Shown piece after piece: positions 34,677-47,369 of a stretch of DNA of 64,000 bases. Where the stretch lies: contig NC_084815.1 of assembly GCF_963583255.1 (NCBI RefSeq), positions 12,757,724 through 12,821,723 of the forward strand. The letters run 5' to 3'. A program made the translations under genes and the position numbers. The notes under the pieces were generated by a model. The model was not told where the DNA came from. It did not search any database and was given only the letters and a program-made list of their open reading frames with translations. Origin of the DNA: Pyrus communis. Its lineage: Eukaryota > Streptophyta > Magnoliopsida > Rosales > Rosaceae. The number at the start of each line of letters is the position of its first letter. Position 1 is the first letter of the stretch.

Positions 34677-35769
34677 TTATCGCAGTGAAAAATGGTTACA
34701 CTTGTTAGTGTACCACGAAAGAAACCTATTGAGGGTCGATGCTCTTCCTATTAAGCTCTGTATTTCTTTCATGGTTCTGGTCGACTTCGTTTCCATGATT
34801 GCCTTAATTTGATTGGAATTGGCCTCGATTCCTCGCTTGGTGACCAAGTACCCTAAGAATTTGCCTGATGCTACTCCGAAAGTACATTTTTCCAGATTCA
34901 ACTTCATGTTATATTTTCAGAGTAAATCGAATGACTCTTGGAAGTGACTATGTGACCTTTCTTTTCTCTGCTCTTGACAGCCATTCATCTACATACACTT
35001 CTATAATGTCTCCGATCTTTTCGTTGAAGGTTCGATTGACAAGCCTTTGATATGTTGCCCCTGAATTCTTAAGTTCGAAAGGCATGCCTTTGTAATAGTA
35101 CATGCCTTGATCAACGACGAATGATGTCGCTTCCATATATGGCTTATACATTTTTATATGGTTGTATCTGAAGGAAGCATCCATGGTGCTTAGCAGTTCA
35201 TGCCCCGTGGTTGAGTCCACCAACAAGTCGATCCGTGGAAATGGATACAGATCATTTGGGCAAGCTTTGTTTAAGTCTATGACATCCACGCACATTCTCC
35301 ACTTACCATTCTTTTTCTGTACCAGTACCACGTTCGTTAGCTAGTCTAGGTGGTCCACTTCGATGATGAACATGGAATCCTTAAGTTTGTCGATCTTTGC
35401 TTATATCATCTTACTTCCCTCTATTTCGTGATTTCGCTTGCATTGGATAACTGGTCTGGTAGTTGAGTCCATATGGAGCTGGTGGCAAATCACCGAGGGG
35501 TCAATCCTTGGCATGTCTTCAGCCGACCAAGGGAATATATCTTTGTTGGCCTGCAAGAAGTTAATAAACAACTTTTTCTCGTGATCAGTTAGCTTTGATC
35601 TGATCCTGATTTTTCGCTCTGGTCTGTCGTGGTTGAGACTGATGTATACAGTGTCTTCATCCACCTTCGAGTCTGGGGTACTGTTGTCTTGGTGGTTGAG
35701 ATCTAGGTCGAATTCCTTGTAGCTCATTTGTTGACCCCCTGACTTTGATTGATATGCTGGTTCTCCCAT
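34677..35769 (-). pseudogene. Gypsy pol fragment (protease-linker and reverse transcriptase), broken
   Basis: Minus strand 35769-35401 encodes the segment ahead of RT (FPWSAEDMPRIDPSVICHQL). 35331-34948 encodes RT itself: VLVQKKNGKWRMCVD, DLNKACPNDLYPFPRID, a GMPFELKNSGATYQR segment and VYVDEW where YVDD is expected. 34907-34677 encodes the RT-connection segment with EKCTFGV, GKFLGY, RGIEAN and IQSLIGR. The order and motifs are those of plant Ty3/gypsy (Tat/Athila-like) elements. Frame breaks separate the three parts, and the second Asp of the catalytic pair reads Glu, so the enzyme is dead. Confidence 0.85.
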
Positions 35770-36744
35770 GGAGGTGCTAGAACTTCGCTTCCCTTTTCAG
35801 ATCATATTTATGCTTTCGATGGCATAGTAGCATGTTGCCGATTAATCTCCTTTTATTTCTTTTACCCCACTCGGAGTGGGGTAATAGAGTAGCTGATGTA
35901 GCTGGATAAGACATCTTTCATCCTATGTAATTGATTATGGTGGAGGATGGTGTTGTGAGAAGTTGGGCAATTTATCACGTGGAAGGTAACCAAGTAGTTG
36001 TAGGGCTCGGCTCTGCCTGGACTGCCTATTTTACTATTTCCCTAATTAATGTTATCAAGAATCCCCACCTTTTCATCAACATCCTTGAAGAAAATGTTAA
36101 CTCCTCACTCGTTGTCGACCAGAACCCAGCTTACTAGAGAGTTAGAGATTTTCACTTGGACAACAAGGGCATCATCATGGGGCAAGGATGTTGGAATCGA
36201 TGGTTAGTAGTTTATTGATAGAAGCCACCATTCTTGGTTTCTTGCAAGCCCCATTTCTTTCTTTTTAGGTGTTCCCCAGATATTTTGCTCACCATATATG
36301 TAGTTCACTCTTGTAAAATGCTTCTTTTCCTAAGCATTGGGCAGGGTAGAGACTTTGAAGTCTTCTGGACTTCCTATGATGCTTCTCAGGGGTAGGGCGC
36401 TGAGGCAATTCTTCAGAGGTCAAATCGATTATTTTTATCATTTAGATTGCCAATTCTCCGAAGCGGGAAACGACTTCTTTCATGTCGGCAAGTCTTCCAA
36501 GTTATCTGACCAATGGGCTTTGCTGGACACTTTTTAGAGATAGACAGATTTCCATGACGTCTTCCTATATCTCATCACTGACGGTGGTATCATCATATCT
36601 TTAGTTTGTGTCATCTTGGAGGGTGATGAAGCTGTCGTCGTTAACCGAGTTTTCAGACATGTGAGTTGGTGTAATGGTTTGGCCGAGAGGAATAAAAGTT
36701 CACTCTCAATGAAAGCACCAATTTTTGGAACCAAATCCACTCAC

Positions 36745-37320
36745 TGTCGTCTGTGGTGGAAGTGCTCGAACATAACTACCTACAAAATAATAAACAACCG
36801 TGAGCAAGCCTAGAATCCCGGGAGGGGGATTGAACCAGCTAAAGGCTTTTTGACCATCAAATAAATGAATAATTCAGGCTCAAGTGGTGGGCAAGAGAAT
36901 CCAAGTGTTTAGATTACGTTACCACAGATGAACCCTAGACAGGTGTATTTATACTCTGGAAGAGAGACCTTTTCGGGATAGAATCCTCGTTCTAAGCCAG
37001 GAGAATCCTAAAAGGTATCTAGAAGTAGATATTGCATCCTTTAAGGAGTTATGATTACTTGCAGCACACGCCAATTCCTAGATCAGATTATGTGTGTTAC
37101 AGAACAAGCATGGTTATCCAATGGAGTCGTTAGGACTCCATTTATTGCCCCGAAATAGAGTAATGGTGGCACCTGCTACATGATCTGATTTAGATATGAA
37201 CACAATCAGATCTTTAAGTCTTAGAGTTCGGATCAATCTTATTCCAAGCTAGTGAGTCCATGACCGGATCAATCTTATTCCGACCCTCAAAAATCATGGT
37301 CTCATAAGGCTCATTATACA
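36745..37320 (-). repeat. Right (5') LTR of the gypsy element
   Basis: Aligns with 32627-33161. Read on the minus strand it starts TGTATAATGAG and ends ACGACA, giving TG...CA ends. Just inside it the minus strand has AATTGGTGCTTTCATTGAGA, a phrase typical of the leader following plant gypsy LTRs. Confidence 0.65.
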
Positions 37321-39089
37321 TCGAACTTCTACAATTCGAACCATTTATTTTTTTTAAGTCTTCATTCATAGATCATCTTTGCAAAAAAATGAATTTAAAA
37401 GAAACCATTTACTCATTTTGTTGTAATAATGAAATTTCAATGTTTCTTAGAATATAGTGTTTGTCAATTTCATTGAACTCAACTAGATGCCTCAAACATT
37501 TTTTATTTGGCTAATATTTTGCAACGATGATCTACGAAATGCAACTTGAATAATAGATGGTTCAGATCATTGAAGTTTGATGTCGGGTGGGCCCCACAAC
37601 TAATCCCTAAAAATGGGGATCTTTCTAGATAAAGGGCTTCTAACTCCTTACACTGATGTGTGAAAATAGTACAATATATTTAGGGTTGTACCAATCCCTA
37701 TTTAAGTAGGAATTCTAAACTAATACAATTAAAAATTACATTCCTATAATACATATGATAACTACTGAGATGATTTTGGATATATTACCAGACGTGTCAG
37801 GTGTTACAATGGCGACATTTGCTTGTACCACAAACTACCTTTGTGGTAGAAAAGTTGACTTGCATTATGGAACCCTTTATTCAAAGATATAAGATTGTCC
37901 CTCTCCCCCGACCCGACAACGACACACCGCAAATAACACCAGTGTTCAATTTAGTCTCGAGTATGATACTTCAAGTGATGACTTTAAAGTTAACGTTTTT
38001 GTTGAACATGTTAATCCTCTGGATAGGCCAGATAAGGATGCCATTACTGACACTAAATATTTTGAATAACCTATCAGTTTTTGTATGCGAGTTGAGGTTG
38101 CAAGTTTTATTGATTTAATTGCTCCAGACCCTTAATTATAATATAAAGTTTGGGTTAGTGGCTTGTTTAAGACTATTCAGCTAGTTATAATTTTGAAACC
38201 CATTATTGCAACTATTGCAATCAAGGTCCTAAAATACGCAAGGCCCTAGTCGAGCGGTGGGCTGGGGCCTAGCGCCTAGGCAACTACGTGGATTGCCACA
38301 CCCTAACCTAGATATCTAAATGATACATGGATGGCACATGCTGGCCGACACTCAAGAGTGATGAAAGCTATGAATATACGAATTTGCGAAGACATGAGGG
38401 GACAAGTAATCCAAAAGTCATGCAACAAACAATAATCACAAGGAATATACAAACACTAAGAGGCAATAATAATAATCCAAATTAAACATGAACGAAACAG
38501 AAGGTCCAATGGCCACAAATTCGAAATAAAAGATGTAAGAATATGTCCAGAGTATACCGCTAAATGGAAGTACTAGTGAAAGGTAAGACATTAAGTTACA
38601 ATTATTCATAAAGAAGCCATACGCAAGTGGAAGAACGCAAGATCACTTGTAAGGAAAAGCCTCGAAGCTTAAGTCGTAATCCTCGTCACTAGGTCTTGAG
38701 GGGGCACAAAAACAAAAGGCGAGTGGACCATAATTTATACTAATACTAATAATAATAAAACCAATTTCTTTCTGAACATACTAACCCTCTGTTTTGAAAA
38801 CGTATATAATACTATATAATAGGTTTTTCTAAAAATTCTACATGCTATAAAAACTTTCATACGATAAAATCATCTCTAAAAGTGATAATGAAACGCTCGA
38901 AGGCAAAGCCAATAAGTCTCAAAAATTAACACGACGATGTACTCAACTAGGGGTATCATAGTCGCCCAAAGGCATAACCATCACCCGAAAGCGAAGCTGT
39001 ACGACATTGGGTTACGCTAGTGAAGAAATATGGTAGGTCCTATCACCTGAAGGTGAAGCTGTATGACTCTGGGTTACACCAGATAAGGA

Positions 39090-39120
<31 letters not shown>

Positions 39121-40411
39121 TAACACACCGACACTAGCCGTGGCTAGTGAAGCTGTCCGACACTGGGAGTATGTCATAAAGATCCTCAACTATGTCCTAT
39201 GGCCATAGACGTCTATGTGTTGTATGATTACCCACTAGATATGCACAAGCCATGAACAAGCCATGCACACCATGCACAAAACTAAAATGACGAAAATACC
39301 CACATATAAATTGTAAAAACTCACAGTGACGACCATTTTTTTTGGTTGGAAAAGAAGGATGTCGAGAGAGAGGTCTGAACTATAGGTTTTTTGGTTGAGC
39401 TCAAGTGTGTGAGCCTTGATTTCGAAGAGAGAGAAGTGCATAGAGAGGTTAGAAGAGTGAGCTGGGTGTTGGGTTGAACCCATACCTCTAGTTTTGAACA
39501 CAGGGATGTCAAGAGAAAGGTGAGAAGAGTGAGGTTGGGTTTTTGGGGTTTAAGCTCATATTTGTGAGCTATGTCTGTTATTCTTCTATAACCAAACACA
39601 ACAAATTGTTCCATCCTTAAAGATAGGAGGTTTGTACCATATTTTCTGTTTTGGCTGGAAAGTTTCATTTTTTCCTGCAACTGAAGCTTCGTAGGCATAT
39701 TAAGTTAGGGTGTTTAGTTCCAAGTTTCTACATCAATGATTTATGGAATAAATGGGTTGTTTGTAATGTGAATCAATACTTATAAGCTAGGGTTTGTGTT
39801 TCATTTTGGGGCCTATGGGTTGTGGAATGAACTTTACTTTTTGACATGCTACAAAACTGGGATGGAACACCTTATGGTTCAAGTGTTGAATTGCAAAAAA
39901 TTCTGAAATTTTTTTTAGTAATTTGCATGTGGTGTGCATATGGTGTGCATGGTTATTAACGACAACAAGTATTATGTTTTCCACGTGCACGGTTAAGCAG
40001 TAGTTGATATTCGTAACAAGACTTTAAAAATTGTCACTGTAACCTTATGTACGTAACAGTTATATTTTAGTTGTATCACTATACCAATAGGTTGCTGTTA
40101 AAGTTTCTTATTAATGCAAAAAATAGGCCATTACTCGATCACCAGTTATGTGCATACCATGTGCATGAAATGAATATATGATGTGTATTCTGTGTGCATA
40201 TCGTGTATATGATGCTTATTTACATATTTGATACTCTTCACATTAACATAGTTTAGGACATAATAGGTTTTGAAGATAACAAGGATACATAGATCTATAT
40301 TTTTCAACGACTTCTTCGAGTCAACAGAGCTAAACAATGACATAGGATTTGCCTTGGGTGACCCCGAAAATAAGGAGGTTCCATGTTGTACCACCCATGG
40401 AACTCGGTGGT
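37321..40411. other. Non-coding interval between gypsy element and copy 2
   Basis: No gene recognised. Near 38240-38290 there is a GC-rich stretch (GGCTGGGGCCTAGCGCCTAG). At 38980-39160 phrases with GAAGCTGT and GGGTTAC recur three times, and a short TA/CA microsatellite lies at 39091-39121. CATGTGCATA-type words at 39920-40210 resemble those at 1766-1836. These suggest decayed repeats without clear boundaries. Confidence 0.4.
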
Positions 40412-40787
40412 TAAAACCCTTAGTTTCATGTCTGAACTTGGACATATTGGTGTTGTGAATTGTTTTAGCTATCTAAGAATTGTAATGGCTTTTTTGGTAT
40501 AGAGATAATGGTTATGGAAAACAAGTGTGAGAAGCCTATTTATACAAGTGTATCATTGATGTGGAAGAAAACCGATCGGGTAAAAAAGGGATTGTGTTGA
40601 AAGTGTTAGTGTGGTGAGGATTTGTTGCACGTGACCTACAAAAGTTGTAGGAATCCCAGCACTCCTTTTTTGTCCCTTCTACTACTTGATTTCCAACATA
40701 TGGGTTAGTGTTTTGTCAAATCTCACACCCCCTACTTCATTTCCAACATATAGCTATTAACTCCTACTACTTCATTTTCAACATTTA

Positions 40788-41037
40788 TGGCGTGTTTACG
40801 TAACTGTAATCAAAATAGAGGAATTGGATTGAGGAAGAATTGAATTGAGGAGGAGTCAGAATCGAATTCCTGTTAAAGCTGTTTACTTAAATGTTCTGGA
40901 ATTAGAGTAAAAATAAAACAAAATTCATATAAGTTGTTTACTAGTTCACCTAAATTGGAATGAAAATTAATATGATTACTAAAATACCCTTAATCTAAAT
41001 AATAGAAAAAATCATAAGTTTTTAATACAATTTCACT

Positions 41038-41086
<49 letters not shown>

Positions 41087-43520
41087 GTATAGTTTTATTA
41101 AAATATTAACCATTCTCGTTGGAAAATATTGGAATATATTGGTTGGCACACCATCAGAGTACATCATCATTTTTTTTTAGTCCCTTTTCGCTTCGTTCTC
41201 TCTATCCGTTCTCTTTAGCTCTCTCTCTCAATCTCTTTAGCTATTTCTCATTCTCTCCATCTAAGCAGCAAACCTTCCATAAACACAGCAGCATACCCAG
41301 AAGCATACCCAGCTTCCTGCAGTTCAAAAGTGTTGGAAATGTGCCCTAAAACCAATCATATGATGATACTTTACAGACATTTCACAAAGTTAAACTAATG
41401 TAGTTTAAATGTAAAGGGCAAAGATTATTGTTTGAGCCGTCTCATATAAATGTTATATGCTTAAACGATAAGTCCAAGGAATATGTGATTGGAAGAATAC
41501 GATCTAAAGAAGTTAGATTCATGAGACCATTCTTTCGTTGACACATCCTAAACGTTCCTGATCATAGGATTGTCAATTGGGCATTGACAGTCCGTTAAGA
41601 TCAGTACGTGCTATGTCTTCTCTCAGGGAGAGTGACTAGTCTCGAGTCATTGGTGTGTGTGACATCAAGACAAGTACGTAGGTGCTCAATAGAGAATGAG
41701 TTCACTGAACACGATCAACGAAGAGTTCTCATATTCATGTCACATGAGAACTCATGGTTGGGATAATGCAAATTAGTCTTTTGACCTGAGGCATCACAGT
41801 TGTCTTGTGGTTAGGTCCTTAATCTTTGATTATGTCAAAGTCACTCCATCAGGAGGGTGTCCACGGCATCGTTGGGGTTAAGCCACTTAGCCATGGAGGC
41901 AAGTGAATGCGCAACAAGGGATCTCTAACCTTCAAACTGTTTGAGGGAGAATACTCTATGATATGATTAAGAATCTTTGGCCAAAGTATGAATGAGATTT
42001 AGGAATGTGTTCCAAATCACATTCAAGGTAATCATATAAGCACAAGACTCACATTGGATAGTAGACATGAATAAACTATCAAACCAAACAATGTGGTTAA
42101 GAGTATTGTATTAGAGAAAGACCGTATTGCATTTGTAATCCTAAAACTGAATAGGTTCTCCACCTCTTCTGATTAGCTTGGGTAACCATGACATGCTGCT
42201 AGGCGTCAACTATGGTTTGTGGAAGCCCTAAAAGTGTATTATCACTAACGGGAGAATTGAAAGTAAGTTTCAATTCACAATCGATTAGAAAGAGTTTTAA
42301 TCGCCCACTGCCTCGCTAAAAGGAACCTAATGGATCGTTCACCGAGTAAGGTAGAGTTTGAAGAAACAACGGAGATGAGTAAGAATAATTAAATGGTTTA
42401 ATTATTTATCTAAGGCTAGGATTAATTAATATGTTAATTAATCAAACGAATAAGTTCGTTAAAGATCTCGGGTTAGTTTTGGGCCGCAAGACCCAATGGG
42501 ATTTGAATGTCAAGCCCATTAACTCAAGTTGTATGACAACTTGAATAAACAAAGGGCTTGAAAGCCCAATAAACCCTATAGGCCGGCCATGTTAGAAGAA
42601 TAGGGCTTTTGGTCCATTAGGTCACTTATTTGAAGGGACTATATAAAGGACTTTATAGCCTAAAATTCATTAAGGGTTGTTTTTGGGGAAAGGATGAGAA
42701 CACAAGCTCTCCTTTCTCTCTAAAATTTCGGCCACCTTGGAGGGATCATCTAGCAATCAAACTCCTCCAAGGTCACTCATTTCTTCTTCATTATGCCTTG
42801 GTGATGAATCATTAGAGGTTCTCAATTTTGGGAACTTTGGAGAAACCTTTTTCATCCATCCAAATCCATAGATCTAAGATGCAAGGAATGAAGGCCCTCT
42901 CTTTGGGTGATTAGCCTTTGTTTAAATACAAAGAGGAATCTACAAAGGTATATATTTCAACTCACTTTGTTTTGAGTTGATTACTGGTTCACCATTTTAC
43001 TAGGCTTTGAACATTCATGGGTAATGTTTTGTTTTTAAGTGCATGCTAGCATGATTCCGCCTTTAATTTGTTAATTGCATGCTAATGATGTTGCTTAAAT
43101 GAACATGTCGTCTTCCAAAATAATCCTTCAGAAAGATTTGAGGGGCGGTCGCCGCTCCTTGTTCCTCTGTAGCTTCGCCAGTGGGTGATAGGTCTTGGTA
43201 GTCTCGGAGGTAATGCGGTAGTCTGCATTGGTTAAGGGTGGGATGGGTGTGTGCTTTGGGTGGTTGAATCGTGGGAGGCAGATGGGAGGGGAGGGCAATT
43301 TTGGTAGAGAAGTTTGATTCCAGATGCTGGCTTTCTTCCGGAATTCAATTACCACCTTCAAGTCAGTATCTGGATTCTGGGAATATCAGGAATCCGATTA
43401 TTGATTTTGGGTGGAGCCCACTAATTTTTTCATTCCCAAAATTTGGTAAACGCCGGAATCGCTTGGATAGGAATTCAATTCCCTTTCTTCTACCTCCATT
43501 CTGGTTTGGTAAACACGTCA
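40788..43520. mobile_element. TIR DNA transposon, TTA target duplication, copy 2 (interrupted)
   Basis: Equivalent of 377-1229, with the ends TGGCGTGTTTACG and ...GTAAACACGTCA flanked by TTA (40785-40787, 43521-43523). It is enlarged by a 1.8-kb solo LTR (41331-43130) and by about 96 bp near 43362-43457 not found in copy 1. That extra piece ends in AATTTGGTAAACGCCGGAA, which resembles the terminal repeat itself, so copy 1 may have lost it by deletion between related ends. Confidence 0.65.
41331..43130 (+). mobile_element. 1.8-kb solo LTR, copy 2 only
   Basis: The insert starts TGTTGGAAATGTGCCC and ends AATAATCCTTCA, giving TG...CA ends, and is exactly 1800 bp. It is flanked by AAAAG (41326-41330) and GAAAG (43131-43135); copy 1 has one GAAAG at 936-940 and no insert, so this is a 5-bp target duplication with one later change. 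A TATA-like ACTATATAAAGGAC lies near 42638, followed by a leader-like stretch. No protein, primer site or second LTR is seen inside, so a solo LTR of a large-LTR element is the best reading. Lineage not assigned. Confidence 0.8.
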
Positions 43521-45360
43521 TTAATGTAATAATATAGGTTAGGGAAATTGATCAGTGGCAGAGCCACTTCGATGGTAGGGTTGGTCGGCCCATCCTACAA
43601 TTTTTGTAATATATATTAATTGTGTGCAATTATAAACAATAGTAAGTGTCATGTTAGTTGGTGAGTATACTTTTGTAGTTTCAACAAGGCAGGGATTCAA
43701 AACTTGATGGTTTTTACATCTTTTTTGTCTTTTCCTAAACCCAACCTTATGTTTTACCATATAAATTTCAATTCCTTTTTGGTTCTATACAATTTAGAGG
43801 AAGATGTAATGGATCCGTAGATCTAACTGTGTTCAAAGAAAATGTCATAGTTATATAGTTTTGAGTCATGATTTTAATTTTTTTTTATATTTATTTAATA
43901 CAATAATTTTTTTGTTAAAGCTAGTAAACAAGTTTTGAGTCATGACTTTAATTTCATATATACTTTAAAGCTCCATCTCTCCTATTTCAGTAAAATTGAC
44001 CATCCTCATGTGTCTTAGAAATCCCATAAGCAGCTCCCTAGCCAAGGAGGCTTTTACATATCATGTGCATATAGTGTGCATATCATGTGCATATAGTATG
44101 CATATAATGTGCATATCATGTACATATAATTGATGTATTTGTGTTGGACTATGATTATGATAACATGGTTTTGTATGTATAACTAACATGGATTTGTATA
44201 TATACCTAACAATGGGCCATTATTCTAGAATTATTGACCTTATAATTCATGTATTTGTGTTTGAATAAGATTATGAAAACATGGTTTTCATAATATGTGT
44301 AATCATGTGTGAAGATACACCGTAACTTTGCTGTATTAGTAGACATAATATTGTAGTGAAATAGATTAATTAATCAATAAAGAAGAAAAAAACTTTTTAT
44401 TTTATAAATAAATTAATTAATTGTAAAGGATATGATTGTTGGGTATTTGATGGGTTAGTTAATTAACTTGACTAACGAAGTAAATTTTCCTTTTCTTTTT
44501 CAACTAGTGCTTCATACTTACGCTTTCAGCTATGCATTAGGTGTTTGTGCTTTGCTGATTTGCACAACGCCTCGTTCAGCTGTTGTTGTAATGCAACCAA
44601 TGTGGACTCCTTTCTGAGACACTTTTGATGCCACACATTAATAAAGCGTGAGTTGGCAGAAAATTTCGTCTTTGATTAAGCAATTTGATTGGTCGGATCA
44701 TCGGAATCACCGTCACTCCCCGAAAGAGCCATGACATGTGTGCCTAAACCATGGCTACAAAATTGTTCTTACTTGCATTTATAGATAATCGATTTAGATG
44801 TCATTAAATGGCATAGCAGGCCATAAAGGGATGGAAACAGACTGTCTGTTTACAACTAGTTTGTCTGCAATACTCTTTCCAATTGCTTACCTTTTTTTTT
44901 GTATAACTACATTAAGAATGTATCGCGGACAAACCAAGTGTTGTCTAATGACTTGTTCTTGCTTTCCATTTATAGATGATCAATTTAGATGTCATTGAAT
45001 GTGAGACCAACAAATATTGGATGAAATTGATTGATTCATGGTTGCCTATTGTAGGTATATGATGGCTTGTGAACAGTGGTGTTCAGCTATCAAGAACTAA
45101 GTTTCCAACTTCTTGTTCATAAAAAATCCTTCCAAATCCCAAACATTTTACTGTAACAACATTAAGAATGTGTCGTAATGGCAACAAAATGTTTAGTTCG
45201 TATACTGTCACATTTAATAGGGCAAAAAAATTGACAGTTTTGTATACTTGTGTGTTTATGAGCACTTATGAAGACCATTGTCTGCCCTCACGCAGTCTTG
45301 TCACTTTGGTCCTTCAAGTAGCAGAAAATAACTTTTCAAACACAGAAATGAGACAAAAAA

Positions 45361-45665
45361 TTAGTACTACACAGAAATATGTGACCACTCCCACATCCAA
45401 TGTTCAAGAAAGTGTACAAACATTTGTGTTCCAAAAAAACATGTACTCATCCCACTCCCACATCCATTATTGAAGACATACTACAAACATTTGTGTTCCA
45501 ATAAACATGTAATCGTCCCACTCCCACTCCCACATCCAATTTGGAAGACATTCTACAAACATTTGTGTTCCAAAAAACATGTACTCATCCCATTCCTACA
45601 TCTAATTATGAAGACATTGTACAAACATTTATGTTCCAAAAAAACATGTACTCATCACAGTCCCA
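45361..45665. repeat. Minisatellite, ~66-bp unit, short allele
   Basis: Counterpart of 3070-3575 with about 200 bp less sequence. The block beginning TTAGTACTACAC occurs once instead of twice, so three units were lost here or gained in copy 1. Confidence 0.85.
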
Positions 45666-46200
45666 TGAACTTCAATAGGTGTTTAGGAATCCCGAGAATG
45701 CTGAGGTCATACACTCTGAACTAACTCTGTTGTTTGGTGAAGCTGTTAAAAACCTCTTCTTTGTCGACAGTTTTGGCAATGGTTGGTTTGAGTTAGAGTT
45801 CATCGACGAGGATGAACTGGAAAACATGGTGGAGGGACGTCCGTGGTTTGTGAGGGGCCAAATCTTCCACTTAAAAAGGTGGACATAAGACTTTAGGGAA
45901 TCAGACTCTATATCTTACTTGAGGGTATGAGTTAAAATCCCTTAAATGCAATGTAGGGAGCTGAACATCTTAAAGACTATCACTAAACTCATCGGGGACC
46001 TTATTAGGCTTAATGACCCTTGTATTAATTCCCTGAATTGAATGGCCATAAGGGTGTTAATGAAAGTGGTTGTTCGTCTCCCTTTCAAGTGGGTCGTGGT
46101 GGTGAACGAGGACAAAGACTTGCCAACTTTCCACAGTTATGAGGGTTTGTTTGAGGTTTGCTCATACTATGGATGAGAACAATACTCAAATGCGATTGTG
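45655..46200 (+). pseudogene. DUF4283-like retroelement protein remnant, copy 2
   Basis: Same remnant as 3565-4106, with a few amino-acid changes in the first frame (45679-45888) and the same stop after the LKRWT segment. Downstream an A run of about 33 bases (46279-46311) replaces a run of about 9 in copy 1. Confidence 0.6.
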
Positions 46201-46275
46201 AAGTTAATGTGTTGGATGCCAGTTGATTTATGGTTAACAAGGTGTTTGGAGATGAGCCAAACATACTACCTCCAA

Positions 46276-46278
<3 letters not shown>

Positions 46279-46311
<33 letters not shown>
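46279..46311 (+). repeat. Poly(A) tract, 33 bases
   Basis: Uninterrupted A run where copy 1 (about 4187-4195) has about nine. Either slippage expansion or an assembly artefact. Confidence 0.9.
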
Positions 46312-46314
<3 letters not shown>

Positions 46315-47369
46315 ATAATGAAGGTGACTGTGAAGATGAAAGTGAGGGTAAAGGTGAGGCTGCAGGTCCAAGTGATGGCATGGGTACAAATAATTGATGA
46401 CGCTGGATGAAGTGATCAAGTGGTCAAGTAGGTTTAAGCAGTTTAGATTTAATTTTACCATATTTTAATTAATGTTTTAGTTTTAGTGTGTTATGTTGAA
46501 CTTTTTTTATGTATTATTGTGTTATGTCAAACGATTAAATTTCATTTTAGCATGTTTTAATTTATGTTTATGTTTAAGCAGGTTGGTTTTAGGTTTGTAA
46601 TGTTTATGTTTAAGAAGGTTAGTTTTAGTGTGTTATGTGGGATGTTTCCATCGCTGTGTACTTTACAATTTATTTTGACAGTTTCAGTTTCATTGTCTCG
46701 TATTATTTGTGCATGACCATTTCCTACTACTCCATCACAAAAATTCATAACAGATAAGGATAGTTTCATCGACTTTCACCTAGTTTCATAACACATAAAT
46801 AGTGGTTTTAAAAATTGTCTTTCAAATTCATTCAACTTGACTTATCCATAACAACAAATCATCTGGAAGGATATAATGAAAGCATCACCATACCCATTAC
46901 ATTCTTTCACACCAAGTACAAAATTGGACAAATAATTGAAATTTATTTCAAATTTACTTTGTCTGAATCTGTTTCACTGTCTAACTTATTTGAGGAAGAC
47001 CCTTTCATGGTACACCAACTTGCTCTAGGTACACATTATGGTTCACAAATATTCATATCGCATAATGAAGGTTTGATAAATTGTCACACACTTTCACAAC
47101 ACATAAGGGATGGTTTGAAAAAGTGACTTTCAAATTCATTCCACTTAACTGACCCATAACAACAAATAATCTGGAATGAGATAATCAAAGCATCCCCAAA
47201 CCCATTAAATTCATCCACACCAAGTAAATAAATGGACAAATAATGTAACATCATCCACAATGAAAGACTTGCACCTCAATTAATATTCATCCCAACTAAT
47301 GGAACTTGTCTTAACAAAATAAAAATATATACATCACCACATATTCACAATATAATACTTGTTTTATCG

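Larger units (their letters stand above)
32627..37320 (-). mobile_element. Degenerate Ty3/gypsy retrotransposon, minus orientation
   Basis: Two diverged direct repeats act as LTRs: left about 32627-33161, right about 36745-37320. They share phrases such as GAGCAAGCCTAG, AGATGAACCCTAGAC, GATAGAATC and GGAGTC..TAGGACTCCAT in the same order. Between them the minus strand carries pol fragments in broken frames. The right LTR is therefore the 5' one. The interior is only about 3.6 kb and no integrase was recognised, so much is deleted. LTR edges are approximate and no target duplication was found. Divergence of the LTRs is high by eye, so this is an old insertion. Confidence 0.8.

Noticed and set aside
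35931..36740. Short frames in the gypsy interior considered as gag
   Set aside because: They are on the wrong strand or lack gag or zinc-knuckle patterns; no claim can be supported.
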